64,000 bases of DNA from Polaribacter atrinae (GTDB lineage: Bacteria; Bacteroidota; Bacteroidia; Flavobacteriales; Flavobacteriaceae): assembly GCF_038023995.1 (NCBI RefSeq), contig NZ_CP150660.1, positions 866,501 to 930,500 on the forward strand, read 5' to 3'. Both the position numbers and the translations under genes were made by a program. A model generated the notes under the pieces. It saw only the letters and a program-made list of their open reading frames with translations. It did no database searches and was not told the origin of the DNA. Shown here one piece after another: positions 44,337-53,900 of this stretch. Position 1 is the stretch's first letter. Each line of letters starts with the position of its first letter.

Positions 44337-44840
44337 TTAGATTCCGAACATTACGCCCAAACTAACATTGTTCATTTCTAAACCATCATTTGAAATTCCA
44401 GAATAAGAGATATTCAATTGTGTGGTATCATCAATTTTATAACCAACTACAGGTCTATAATAAAAACCACCATCTAAATCTTCACTCAAACCTATTGCAT
44501 AACCAAGGTTTGCTCCTACTACAAATTTTTCTGAAACATTAAATCTTGCTGCACCAGATATTGGCAGAAAAGAAGCATCTGAAACTTCAATAGTACTACC
44601 TCCTAACACCTCAACATCTTTCCCAAAAAAGTGAGAATATTGTATCGATGGGCCTAAGGTAAAACCTTCTGCCACTGGATACATGTAATTTAATTCGGCT
44701 CCTAAAGTTAAACCATAAAAATCATTGGCATCACCTGTAGGCACTCCTACGTTTAGTCCTCCATTTAAAACACCTTCTTGTGCATTTACAGCACCTACAC
44801 CCATTATTGTTACAAAAGCAACTATCAATAATTTCTTCAT
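44337..44840 (-). CDS. Small outer-membrane beta-barrel protein
   Basis: A 167-residue exported protein with a signal peptide ending near VGAVNAQ and a mature part of alternating short strands with frequent Gly and aromatic residues, ending in FGI. It is a paralogue of the next gene upstream (44998-45504): they share the MKKLL start, NGG-NVG-PTGD, the GPSI-Y-H-FGKD strand, SEKF-VGA-LGY and FYYRP--GY. It resembles OmpW/OprF-like eight-stranded barrels found in Flavobacteria. Function unknown. A TACTTTTG element (minus strand, 44867-44874) lies before it. Confidence 0.85.
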   Translation of the reverse strand: MKKLLIVAFVTIMGVGAVNAQEGVLNGGLNVGVPTGDANDFYGLTLGAELNYMYPVAEGFTLGPSIQYSHFFGKDVEVLGGSTIEVSDASFLPISGAARFNVSEKFVVGANLGYAIGLSEDLDGGFYYRPVVGYKIDDTTQLNISYSGISNDGLEMNNVSLGVMFGI

Positions 44841-44866
44841 ATTTTTTTAAATTTTTAAGTTCTCTA

Positions 44867-44874
44867 CAAAAGTA
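44867..44874 (-). promoter_or_regulatory. -7 element of the first small OMP gene
   Basis: Minus strand TACTTTTG, an exact TAnnTTTG match, 27 bases before the start codon. The two OMP genes therefore appear to be separately transcribed, in agreement with the terminator between them. Confidence 0.5.
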
Positions 44875-44951
44875 AATCAGTACTACTTTTTACATGAACG
44901 GAAAAGATTTAAAAGTTGACTCAAATGAAATTGAGGAAATTTTGAGCATAA

Positions 44952-44980
44952 AAAAACGGAAGCAAATTGCTTCCGTTTTT
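44952..44980. terminator. Terminator after the second small OMP gene
   Basis: A perfect 12-bp stem AAAAACGGAAGC/GCTTCCGTTTTT with a 5-base loop (44952-44963 with 44969-44980). It has T-runs on both strands and sits 18 bases after the paralogue's stop codon. Confidence 0.88.
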
Positions 44981-44997
44981 AATATATTTAAATAATA

Positions 44998-45504
44998 CTA
45001 TAGAGCAAACATTGCTCCTACACCAAAGTTAGAAACAGTATTACTGTTTTTACTCATACCTGTATAAGTAGCCTGTAACATTACGTTTTCACTAACACTA
45101 TAACCTATCATTGGTCTGTAATAGAAAGCTCCCTCTTGTCCAGATGGGCTAATTCCAATACCATAACCTAAATCTGCACCAACACTAAATTTTTCTGAAG
45201 CAACAAAACGTGCAGCAGCAGCAACTGGAAGAAATCCACTATCTTTTACTTCAATAGTTCCAAAACCATTAATTTCTATATCTTTTCCAAAATAATGTAA
45301 ATAAGAAATAGAAGGTCCTACTTTAAATGTTTCTGAAACATCAAATAAATAGTTAGCTTCTACAGACATAGCAAATGATGAAACATCACTTGTATCTCCA
45401 GTTGGGAAACCTACATTTACACCTCCATTAAAACTTCCTTCTTGTGCATTCACAACACCTAATCCTGCAAACGCAAGCGCTGCAATAACTAATAATTTTT
45501 TCAT
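44998..45504 (-). CDS. Small outer-membrane beta-barrel protein, paralogue
   Basis: A 168-residue exported protein with a signal peptide ending near GVVNAQ and barrel strands such as VGPSISYLHYFGKDI, ASEKFSVGADLGYGI and FYYRPMIGYSV. It is collinear with the downstream paralogue (44337-44840), with almost the same length and matching terminators, so the whole unit including the 3' hairpin appears duplicated. Its job is unknown; such barrels are often structural or small-solute pores. Confidence 0.85.
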   Translation of the reverse strand: MKKLLVIAALAFAGLGVVNAQEGSFNGGVNVGFPTGDTSDVSSFAMSVEANYLFDVSETFKVGPSISYLHYFGKDIEINGFGTIEVKDSGFLPVAAAARFVASEKFSVGADLGYGIGISPSGQEGAFYYRPMIGYSVSENVMLQATYTGMSKNSNTVSNFGVGAMFAL

Positions 45505-45669
45505 AATTTTTGTTTTTAATTACAGCTCGAAATTAATCAAAAAAAAGAATAATTCAATTATTTTCAAGAATAAAAATAAGAATAATTTAATTTTAATGTC
45601 GCTAAAAAATATATTTCATAATTTTTAGATTCTAACAAATTGATAATTAACTTTTAATATCTTTATCCC

Positions 45670-46566
45670 ATGAAATGGCAAAACGCAATTAGAGATTTTC
45701 AACTCTTTTTAAAGATAGAAAGAGGGCTTTCTAAAAACACAATTGATAGCTACACGAGAGATTTAGAAAAACTGATGTCGTTTTTAGAAGAAAATGAAAT
45801 CAATCACACTCCTACTACTATTGATGAAGAATCTATTCAGCAATTTATTTATGAAGTTGCTAAAAAAGTAAATCCTAGAAGTCAAGCGCGTATTATTTCT
45901 GGTTTGCGTAGTTTTTTCGATTATTTAATTTTTGAAGATTATAGAGAAACTAATCCGACAGATTTAATTGAAGCTCCAAAAATTGGAAGAAAATTACCAG
46001 ATACCTTATCCGAAGATGAAATAAATGCACTTATTTCTGCTATCGATTTAAGTCATCCGCAAGGAGAAAGAAACCGAACTATTTTAGAAACCTTATATAG
46101 TTGTGGTTTGCGTGTGAGTGAACTTATCACCTTAAAAATTTCTGATTTATTTTTTGAAGAAGGTTTTGTAAGAGTGATCGGTAAAGGAAATAAACAGCGT
46201 TTTGTACCGATTCATTATGCTGCTCAAAAATATATTTCGTCTTATATAAAAGACATTAGAACTCATATCACACCGCAAAAAGGTTTTGAAGACACGGTTT
46301 TCTTAAACAGACGAGGCAAAGGGTTAACCAGACAAATGATTTTTATCATTCTTAAAAATCTATCTCTAGAAATTGATTTAAAAAAGAAGATTAGTCCGCA
46401 TACGTTGCGTCATTCTTTTGCTACACATTTGTTAAAAAACGGAGCAGACTTAAGAGCTATTCAACAAATGTTAGGTCATGAAAGCATTACCACAACCGAA
46501 GTGTATGTGCATTTAGATAAAAGTTATTTAAAAGAAGTGGTAGAAACCTATCATCCTAGAAAATAA
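45670..46566 (+). CDS. xerD: Site-specific tyrosine recombinase XerD
   Basis: A 298-residue recombinase that resolves chromosome dimers at dif with a XerC-type partner. The SAM-like N-terminal domain (1-95) binds DNA; the catalytic domain has all residues of the family: Arg148 in SCGLRVSEL, Lys172 in GKGNKQR, His244 and Arg247 in HTLRHSFATH, His270 in LGHES and the nucleophile Tyr279 in TTEVYVHLD. Length and lack of nearby repeats or cargo fit the housekeeping Xer protein rather than an integrase. A TATCTTTA sequence lies only four bases before the start codon, so it may be nearly leaderless. Confidence 0.93.
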   Translation: MKWQNAIRDFQLFLKIERGLSKNTIDSYTRDLEKLMSFLEENEINHTPTTIDEESIQQFIYEVAKKVNPRSQARIISGLRSFFDYLIFEDYRETNPTDLIEAPKIGRKLPDTLSEDEINALISAIDLSHPQGERNRTILETLYSCGLRVSELITLKISDLFFEEGFVRVIGKGNKQRFVPIHYAAQKYISSYIKDIRTHITPQKGFEDTVFLNRRGKGLTRQMIFIILKNLSLEIDLKKKISPHTLRHSFATHLLKNGADLRAIQQMLGHESITTTEVYVHLDKSYLKEVVETYHPRK

Positions 46567-46572
46567 AAAAAA

Positions 46573-46675
46573 CTGTCTAAAAAAGTTTAAATCTTGTCAT
46601 ACTGAACTTGTTTCAGCATCTAATTCTAAGAACCTGAAATAAATTCAGGTTGACAAAAAAAAACAATTTAAAGAC
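46573..46675. repeat. Nested inverted repeat (REP/MITE-like) between xerD and the phosphatase gene
   Basis: Inner arms of 22 bases (46595-46616 and 46634-46655) match in inverted orientation at 18 of 22 positions; the first begins TGTCATACTGAACTTG and the second ends ATTCAGGTTGACA. The second arm also contains its own 8-bp hairpin AACCTGAA/TTCAGGTT. Outer words CTGTCT (from 46573) and TTTAAAGACAG close the structure. I recall TGTCA-nn-CTGAA words as a widespread flavobacterial repeat. It sits between two convergent genes and may serve as a terminator. Confidence 0.55.
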
Positions 46676-46704
46676 AGCCTTTTTAACTTGTTAAAAACAA
46701 CTTC

Positions 46705-47814
46705 TTACTTTATAAAAGAAAAAGGTTTTCCTATGGAGTCTGTTTTCATTTCTAAATCTAAAAGCTTCCCTACAGAAGCTGCTACCTGATTTGTATACAA
46801 CTGTTCTTCCGATACAATTTCTCCTTTTGCTTCAATTTTATTTCCAAAAGCAATTACCCAAACTTGGTCTGTATCTTTTATGGAGTCTCCATGATGTTTC
46901 CAGGTTTCTAAAGGTTCTGTACCTCTACCATGATCTGTCGTAATTATAAAAGTCGTTTTTCCTTTATAAAAAGGATCTTGTTGTGTAAAATTCCAAAGTT
47001 TTTTAATGAATGCATCTGTTCTTTGTGCCGATTTTAAATACGCATCGTATTCTCCGTCATGTGCAAAATCATCGGTTTCTCCATAAGAAATAAACACCAA
47101 CTTCGGAAGTTTCTTTTTAATTGTTTCTAAAGCATAATGATGGGTAAAAACATCTAAACGAACGCCTCCCCAAGGACTCGGAGTTTCAGCTTGCAACTCG
47201 TTTAAAAAATTTTCTTTATCAGATAAATCCAATCCTTTCGCCTCTCTAAAACCTGCATTTACATACAATCCGCTTCTTTCTTCATTAATAATCGACGGAA
47301 AAACATCCCAACTACCAAAAGCAGCAACTTTACCTTTATAAACTTCCGATTTTTCTGCTATTTCTAAAAACGTAGTATTCGGATTCGGAATTTTATTGTT
47401 GCTATTAATCCTTACATCATCTGCTTTTCCTGTTAAAATCTCATTATAACCCGGATACGAAAAATGCATTCCGTTGGTTAAATTCATCTTACTTCCTTCC
47501 CAACGGTTTCCGTGAATTTGCCCCATTTTAGCAACTTCACTCCAAATAAAAGGAAGCAATACCTCTCTTCTTTTGGTTGCAGATTCCCTCCAAAATTCTT
47601 TTTTCAAACTTTTAGGACTCCCAACATATTCTTTATTTTCTACCAATAAAGAATCGGCCCCAGCAAATAACTCTTGCCAACGCAAACCATCTAATGTAAT
47701 AACAAAAACCTTATTAGAATCGTCTTCTACAAAGGTTATTTCATTCTTTTTTTCTGATGAACACGCGGCTAATATCAACAAAAAAAAGACACTTGATAAT
47801 TTTAATATTTTCAT
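46705..47814 (-). CDS. Alkaline-phosphatase-superfamily lipoprotein (phosphodiesterase/sulfatase-like)
   Basis: A 369-residue lipoprotein: signal peptide with lipobox LAAC (Cys18), then an alkaline-phosphatase-fold domain. Metal-binding parts are FVITLDGLRWQELF, FSYPGYNEILTG around the expected nucleophile (a Ser, where relatives have Thr or Ser), SYGETDDFAHDGEYD and ITTDHGRG. It should hydrolyse a phosphate or related ester on the cell surface or in the periplasm; the exact substrate is unknown. Last gene of the susC-susD-phosphatase operon, overlapping the preceding gene by one base. Confidence 0.83.
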   Translation of the reverse strand: MKILKLSSVFFLLILAACSSEKKNEITFVEDDSNKVFVITLDGLRWQELFAGADSLLVENKEYVGSPKSLKKEFWRESATKRREVLLPFIWSEVAKMGQIHGNRWEGSKMNLTNGMHFSYPGYNEILTGKADDVRINSNNKIPNPNTTFLEIAEKSEVYKGKVAAFGSWDVFPSIINEERSGLYVNAGFREAKGLDLSDKENFLNELQAETPSPWGGVRLDVFTHHYALETIKKKLPKLVFISYGETDDFAHDGEYDAYLKSAQRTDAFIKKLWNFTQQDPFYKGKTTFIITTDHGRGTEPLETWKHHGDSIKDTDQVWVIAFGNKIEAKGEIVSEEQLYTNQVAASVGKLLDLEMKTDSIGKPFSFIK

Positions 47815-49409
47815 TATTTAATAGTTTTAAATGTTTCTATGGTGGACCAATCACTCCAATTTAAAAATTGATCTCTGTAACGCACACGTACATAATACAC
47901 AGTATTTTTTGTTAACTTCCTATCTAAAATCACATCCGTTAAATCATCATCCTTTTGTCTATTTTCTTTGTAATACCAATTTTCGTGTTGTTTCCAAGAA
48001 TCGAATGTAGGTTTAGAAAAATCTTCTGTAGTAGCAACTTGCCAGTTAGTACCTGCATGAAACGCATCCTTTTTATCACTTATAAAAGAATTTGCTTTTA
48101 AAACTAACTTATAAATAGATTGTTCTTCTTTACTTAAATCAACTAAAACGGGAGTATTCGGCTGAATTGTTTTCTTAAAAACGGTAATACTATCTCTTAA
48201 TTCGTTATCTCTAAACTGAATGTTATTACCTCTACTTATTCTTTTTAATGTAAAAGAAGGATTTTCTTTATCTGGGTCTATCGTTGCCACAACAAAACCA
48301 TATTCGTCTTGTGTTACTGTAAACTCATCATAATCCCTACCTTCAAACTCTCCCCAATTATCAATAGCTCCACCTGCAGAAGCTACATTTACCCATAAGT
48401 GTTTGTGTTCTTTAGATTGCCCTCTAGAATAGCCATGTGTGTGTCCGAAAAAGTGCAAACTTGGTTTGTTGGATTCTTTTGTAAAGTTTTCTAATAATTC
48501 TACCACTTTTCCCGAGAAATCTTCTTCACCAGGAATCCATAGTTCAGATTTATGAGGATGATGTAATTGTGCAAAAACAAAATCTATTGAATCATTTTTA
48601 GCCGTTTTTTCTAACAAGTCTTTCAACCAAGCTAGTTGTTGCTTTATATTTCGATACCCCTCGTTAGAATCTAAACCAATAATTCTTGTATTTGCATAAT
48701 CTTTAAACCACCAATGTTCTGCATATTCTGGACTTCCGTTTTTAGGTAAACTAAAATACTTAAAGAAATAATCAGAATTTCGTTCATGATTTCCAGGGAC
48801 CGGATATACAGGCACTTGAGAAAATAATTTTTCTGATTGCTTAAAAAAATGTTCTTCCCATTGATTAAAAGTACTGCCAGTAACTACCAAATCTCCTGGA
48901 ATTACTACCATTGCTAAATTTTCTGAAATATCACCTTCAAAATTCTTTTTAAAATAAGGTAAAACGCCTTCTTCTACCACTTCTTGAAACTTTGTTGGAT
49001 GCTGCCAATCGTTTTGCATATCGCTCATAGCAACCAAGTTTATCTTTTTAGAACCGCCTGCAAAAGGAGGGGTTTTAAATTGATATACTTCAGAAACGGC
49101 TTTACCTGTTTGTACTTTATAAAAATAGGTTGTAAATCTTGTTAAGCCCGTTATTGCAACTTCGTGCACTCTTTTTTCTGTAAAATTAATATCAAAAGAA
49201 GTTCCTGATACTTTATTTTTTAACTTGTTCTTTTTTGTGCCCCAATACACAATAGATTCTTCTCCAAAATTAGTTTGCCACATAACTTTAATAGACGTTG
49301 GTTCTGCATCTTGTAAATAAGGTTTTATTTCTATTTTTTGCGCCCACAAAAACGGAGCACTAAACAGTATAGAAAATATAATGAATATCTTTTTTTTCAT
49401 TTTTATCAA
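47814..49409 (-). CDS. Purple-acid-phosphatase-like metallophosphoesterase
   Basis: A 531-residue exported enzyme. A signal peptide (cleavage near LWAQ; true start may be Met4) is followed by a fibronectin-like N-terminal domain (about 25-115) and a calcineurin-type phosphoesterase domain with AMSDMQND, IPGDLVVTG, PVPGNHERN, FAQLHHPHKS and FFGHTHGYSRG, which is the full set of metal ligands in order. The C-terminal 130 residues form a second beta domain. It probably strips phosphate from organic esters outside the cytoplasm. Upstream is the SusD-like gene (53 bases away) and downstream another phosphatase, so import and hydrolysis are linked. Confidence 0.88.
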   Translation of the reverse strand: MIKMKKKIFIIFSILFSAPFLWAQKIEIKPYLQDAEPTSIKVMWQTNFGEESIVYWGTKKNKLKNKVSGTSFDINFTEKRVHEVAITGLTRFTTYFYKVQTGKAVSEVYQFKTPPFAGGSKKINLVAMSDMQNDWQHPTKFQEVVEEGVLPYFKKNFEGDISENLAMVVIPGDLVVTGSTFNQWEEHFFKQSEKLFSQVPVYPVPGNHERNSDYFFKYFSLPKNGSPEYAEHWWFKDYANTRIIGLDSNEGYRNIKQQLAWLKDLLEKTAKNDSIDFVFAQLHHPHKSELWIPGEEDFSGKVVELLENFTKESNKPSLHFFGHTHGYSRGQSKEHKHLWVNVASAGGAIDNWGEFEGRDYDEFTVTQDEYGFVVATIDPDKENPSFTLKRISRGNNIQFRDNELRDSITVFKKTIQPNTPVLVDLSKEEQSIYKLVLKANSFISDKKDAFHAGTNWQVATTEDFSKPTFDSWKQHENWYYKENRQKDDDLTDVILDRKLTKNTVYYVRVRYRDQFLNWSDWSTIETFKTIK

Positions 49410-49462
49410 AATTAAAATAAGGCCATAATTAAAATTACAACCTTATTTAGTTTGTTAATCTT

Positions 49463-50941
49463 TTATTTTAACCACCAGGTAATTTCTCTTATTCCGTCAT
49501 TAGAACCTCCAAATTGTCTACCAATAGCTTCGGTAACATTGGTTGCATTATTATTGTATTCATCTAAAGGATAAATCCATCTTGTTGGAGGTGTATCTGA
49601 ACCTAAATATGGAAATTCTGGATAACCTGTTCTTAAATGATCAAAATACATGTTCCAGCCACCTTGTAAAAAAGAAGTCAAATATTTTTGAGTAAGAATT
49701 AATTCTAATTTTTCTTCATCTGTAGCAGCATTTAAAAAGTTTACTTTTGATCCTGCGATATAATTTGTAGCTTCTGCTTGCGTATAATACTCTTCATATC
49801 CTTTTACATACGTATTATAGAATTGAAAGTTGGCTTTAATTCCATTTTCATAATAAATTTGAGCACTTGTTGAAGAAATCCATCCTCTAACTGCAGCCTC
49901 TGCTAAAATAAATTGAACCTCAGAAAAACTTAACAAATTGTGCGCTTCTGTTGTTGGATCTGCTGTATACCTATCATTTACTTTAGATACATTTCCTGCT
50001 GCTGCCACTAAATTCACATCATTATAAGCAGCAATAGGGTTCCCTCCTGCGTATGCAGAAAAATCATCGATTGCTAAACCTGCTTCTTTTGCATTTTTTG
50101 TCTGACCTGCAATAGCAAACAATCTTTTATCACCTCTTTCTATCAACATATCTACAAAAGTAGAAGCCATGTATAAACCAGACCCATAGCCACTAGAATT
50201 GAATTCTGTATACCTAGAATCTACCACATCTACAAACTCTAAACGTGCACTTTCTTCTGGTGTAGCAATTATAGGTTGTGAATTGTAAATAGACGCAAAT
50301 TCATTTTTAATATTTAAAGAAAAACTACCCTCTTTTTTAGAAAGTGTTAATAATACTTTTAAACGAAAAGAGTTAACTAACTTTTTCCATTTATTAATAT
50401 CTCCATTAAAAATTGGGTCTCCAGTAATAATATCTGTTCCATCCAACAACGTATTTGCCATTTCTAACTCACTTAAAATACCTGTAAAAACTTCTTCTTG
50501 CGTATTATATTTTGGTTGGTACAACTCTTCTGTTTCTCCTTTTAAAGCTTCTGCATATGGAACGTCACCAAAAGTTAACGCCAAATCATAAAAATAATAC
50601 GCTCTAAAAAAATGACCAATTCCTTTGTAAGAGTCATCACCAATTCTATCTGCTTCTTCCATCATTTTAGTAACTTGTCTTAAGCTATTGTATGCGTTAA
50701 AACTAGCTCTGTCCCATTTGTAAAATTGCGAAGTACTCTCTCCATCTGTTTGCAAAATCATTCTAGAGGCATACATGGCTCCAGTTCCTTTTACTTGAAA
50801 AGCAGAAGTTGTAATGTTGGTCAATAATAAATCTGGATGCGTTATACTTACTTTATTTGGATTGTCGTTAATGTCTAATTCTTCACATGAAGTAACAACA
50901 ATAGCCATCATTAAAAATACTATTATTTTAAAGTTTTTCAT
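49463..50941 (-). CDS. SusD/RagB-like outer-membrane nutrient-binding lipoprotein
   Basis: A 492-residue lipoprotein with signal and lipobox VTSC (Cys19), followed by EELDINDNPNKVSITHPDLL, characteristic of the SusD_2-type branch. Helical TPR-like repeats and the C-terminal region (GWNMYFDHLRTGYPEF) fit the family. It sits on the cell surface as the lid of the SusC-like transporter encoded five bases upstream. The partner enzymes downstream are phosphatases, not glycosidases, so the ligand may be a phosphorylated compound rather than a glycan. Confidence 0.9.
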   Translation of the reverse strand: MKNFKIIVFLMMAIVVTSCEELDINDNPNKVSITHPDLLLTNITTSAFQVKGTGAMYASRMILQTDGESTSQFYKWDRASFNAYNSLRQVTKMMEEADRIGDDSYKGIGHFFRAYYFYDLALTFGDVPYAEALKGETEELYQPKYNTQEEVFTGILSELEMANTLLDGTDIITGDPIFNGDINKWKKLVNSFRLKVLLTLSKKEGSFSLNIKNEFASIYNSQPIIATPEESARLEFVDVVDSRYTEFNSSGYGSGLYMASTFVDMLIERGDKRLFAIAGQTKNAKEAGLAIDDFSAYAGGNPIAAYNDVNLVAAAGNVSKVNDRYTADPTTEAHNLLSFSEVQFILAEAAVRGWISSTSAQIYYENGIKANFQFYNTYVKGYEEYYTQAEATNYIAGSKVNFLNAATDEEKLELILTQKYLTSFLQGGWNMYFDHLRTGYPEFPYLGSDTPPTRWIYPLDEYNNNATNVTEAIGRQFGGSNDGIREITWWLK

Positions 50942-50946
50942 TTTTA

Positions 50947-53900
50947 TTAAAATTTAAAAGTTAAACCTAAACCTAAATATCTTGTAGAAGGATCTTGCAG
51001 ATTGTCATCATTTCCATAATCTGGATCAATAATATCGGCTTTCTTTAAGATAAATAGATTGTAACCATTTACACTTGCGTTAATTTGTTTGATTCCTTTT
51101 ACTTTAAGAACATTTGTTAAATCATAACTTAAAGCTACAGTTCTTAATTTAAGATAAGATCTATCGAATACATTGGCAAAAGTTTCACTTTCTTCTTCTG
51201 TTACTTGCGCTCTATAAGGATAGTTTTGCGACCAAGCTTGCCAACTTACCGGAGATGTATGTGTTGCATACGTTCTTGTATCTGAAGTTACATTTCCGTT
51301 TAAATCTCTTTGCACAGAACCTCCTGTTACATTTACACCAGTTGGTACATACACCGTTCCTATTCCGTTTGCATATTCTGCATCTCTATATTCTGTAGAG
51401 TTTGGATGCTTACCACCCCACCACATTTTTTCTACAGTTAAAGATCTCATTAACCCTCCCCAAACACCATCAATACCTACTTTTAAAGAAAAGCCTTTGT
51501 ATTTGAATGTATTTTCTAAACCAAATCTAAAATCAGGATTTTTATTACCAATATTTTGTTCATACGGATTTTTAGTTGGCATACCTGTATTGGCATCTAA
51601 AATTAACTCTCCATCTGCAGATTTCTCCCAAACGGTTGCATAATATGCATCAGTTCTATCATTTAATCGTAAGCTATTGTATTGTTCTGCACCTTCATCT
51701 AACCTTGTTAAGCGTTGTACTTTTTTAGACCAATTTGCTAAAACATCCCATCTAAAATCTACATTTTTAATAGGTGTAGCTCTTACAGAAACCTCAAAAC
51801 CGTTAGTGGTAAATTGATGTGCATTTTCTTTTCTTGATGAAAAACCAGATCCTAAAGAAATAGGTAAATCTATAATTGAATTTTCATCAATAGCATTATA
51901 ATACGCAAAATCCAATCCTATTCTGTTGTTTAAGAACCCTGCACTCAATCCTAATTCTACATTGGTCGTTAAAGAACCTTCAATATCTGGATTTACCAAA
52001 CTACCTGAATAAGATAATTCCGGACTACCATCAAAAGTACCTGCGTTATCATAATAAGAATTTATTTGATATGCACTTAACGATCTTTTTACTTGTGCCC
52101 AAGAACCAAACGCTTTTAAATAATTAATAGACTCTGGTAATTCAATCCATTCTGAAACGATGGTACTTAATGATACTGATGGATAAAATAAAGAATTATT
52201 ATCTGTAGGTAATGTAGAGTGCTTATCTGTTCTACCAGTAAATGTTAAGAATAATTTATTATCAAAATCTAATTCTAACATTCCGTATAAACTATTTACA
52301 GATCTTTCAGAAAAATCAGTAGCTCCTTTAATGTTCCCTTTGGTATTGTTTAAACTATACAATTCTGGCACAATGATACCATCTGTAGCATTGTACTCTT
52401 GTTGGTATTTATGGTATTCTGATGAAGCACCTGCATTGGCACTTAAAGAAAACTTGTCTGTTATTTCTTTATCATACGTCATTAATAAATTATAATCAAC
52501 ATCTACAGAATTTGTATTCCAAGTTTTATAATCTCCGTCTCTAGGATCACCGTAGTTTAAATACGATTTAGGACTTTCTCTATCTTCAAATCGATCTTTC
52601 ATTACTGCAGAACCCATTGCCTGAACACTAAAATCATCTGTAATTTGATAATTTAATTTTAATTGTCCGTTTAAAACATTAGAATCATATCGTTGGTTTA
52701 ATTCATGCGCAGCAAAGTAAACATTATTGTACCAAGCGTAATTATAGTTTGCTTGTCTATATCCTTCTTGACCAGGAATATATCTGTGTTCATTTAATTC
52801 TTGACCATTAACATCGTCTCCCATCCAAATTAAAATAGTATACATGTGATTTTTTGGTCCGTAACCATGCCTAGGGTAATTAGGCGAAAACACCTTGTTA
52901 TATGCCAACTTACTATCTAAAGTTAATTTATCTGATAATTTTGTTGTTGAATTAAAAGTTAATCCTCCTGTCTTTAAATTGGTATTTGGTACTCTACCTG
53001 TATGAGATTTATAGTTACCAGACAATCTATACGAACCATTTTTAGAAGAGTTTGATACAGAAAAAGAAGTGGTATTGATAATACCTGTTCTTAAAAAATC
53101 TTTTAAATTGTTATGATACTCCCAAGCAATTGGTACTCTAGAATAACGAGATTTATCGTCGTACTTTGTTCCACTTACATCTCCCCACCAAGGAGTAACT
53201 TCACCTGAAACATTGTCTTTTATAGGACTATTCCATTGTGCAATTTTAACACCTGGTTCAAATTTTGGTCCCCAAATCATATCTCCATCAGAAATACCAC
53301 CATCTTGTCCGTCCCAAAATTCATATTGTCCGTTAGAACCGTTTCCATATTCGTTCTGTGTTTCCGGAAACACTGTAAAACCAGCACTCACCATTGTATT
53401 ATGAGAAACTGTTATTTCTAACCCATCTGATTTTTGACCTTTAGATGTTGTTATTTGTATAGCTCCATTACCTCCTCTATATCCATATAATGCAGATGCA
53501 GAAGTTCCTTTTAATACGGTAATATCTACAATATCATCTGGAGAAATATCATAAAAATCTGTACTTACAGGGATACCGTCTACCACAATTAATGGTGATT
53601 TACCCCTTAATGTAAATGAAGGTGCTTGAAATAAACCTGTTGGATTGCTAACCGTTAAACCAGTAACTTTACCTGTTATTAAACCTGCTGCATTTGGAGC
53701 AACAACTTCTTTTATTGTAGAAGCATCTACTCTTTGAGTAGCATAACCAACTTTCTTCTGCTCCCTTTTAATACCTAAAGCAGTTACAATAACCTCACTT
53801 AAAGCATTTACTTCGGGTAACATTGTTATGGTAATATTCGTTCTATTTCCAATAACAATATCTTGACTTTGATACCCAAGAAATTCTACTCTAAGAATAC

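Noticed and set aside
45670-46566. Tyrosine recombinase as the integrase of a mobile element
   Set aside because: Length, domain order and sequence fit the housekeeping XerD; there is no attachment site, excisionase or cargo next to it.
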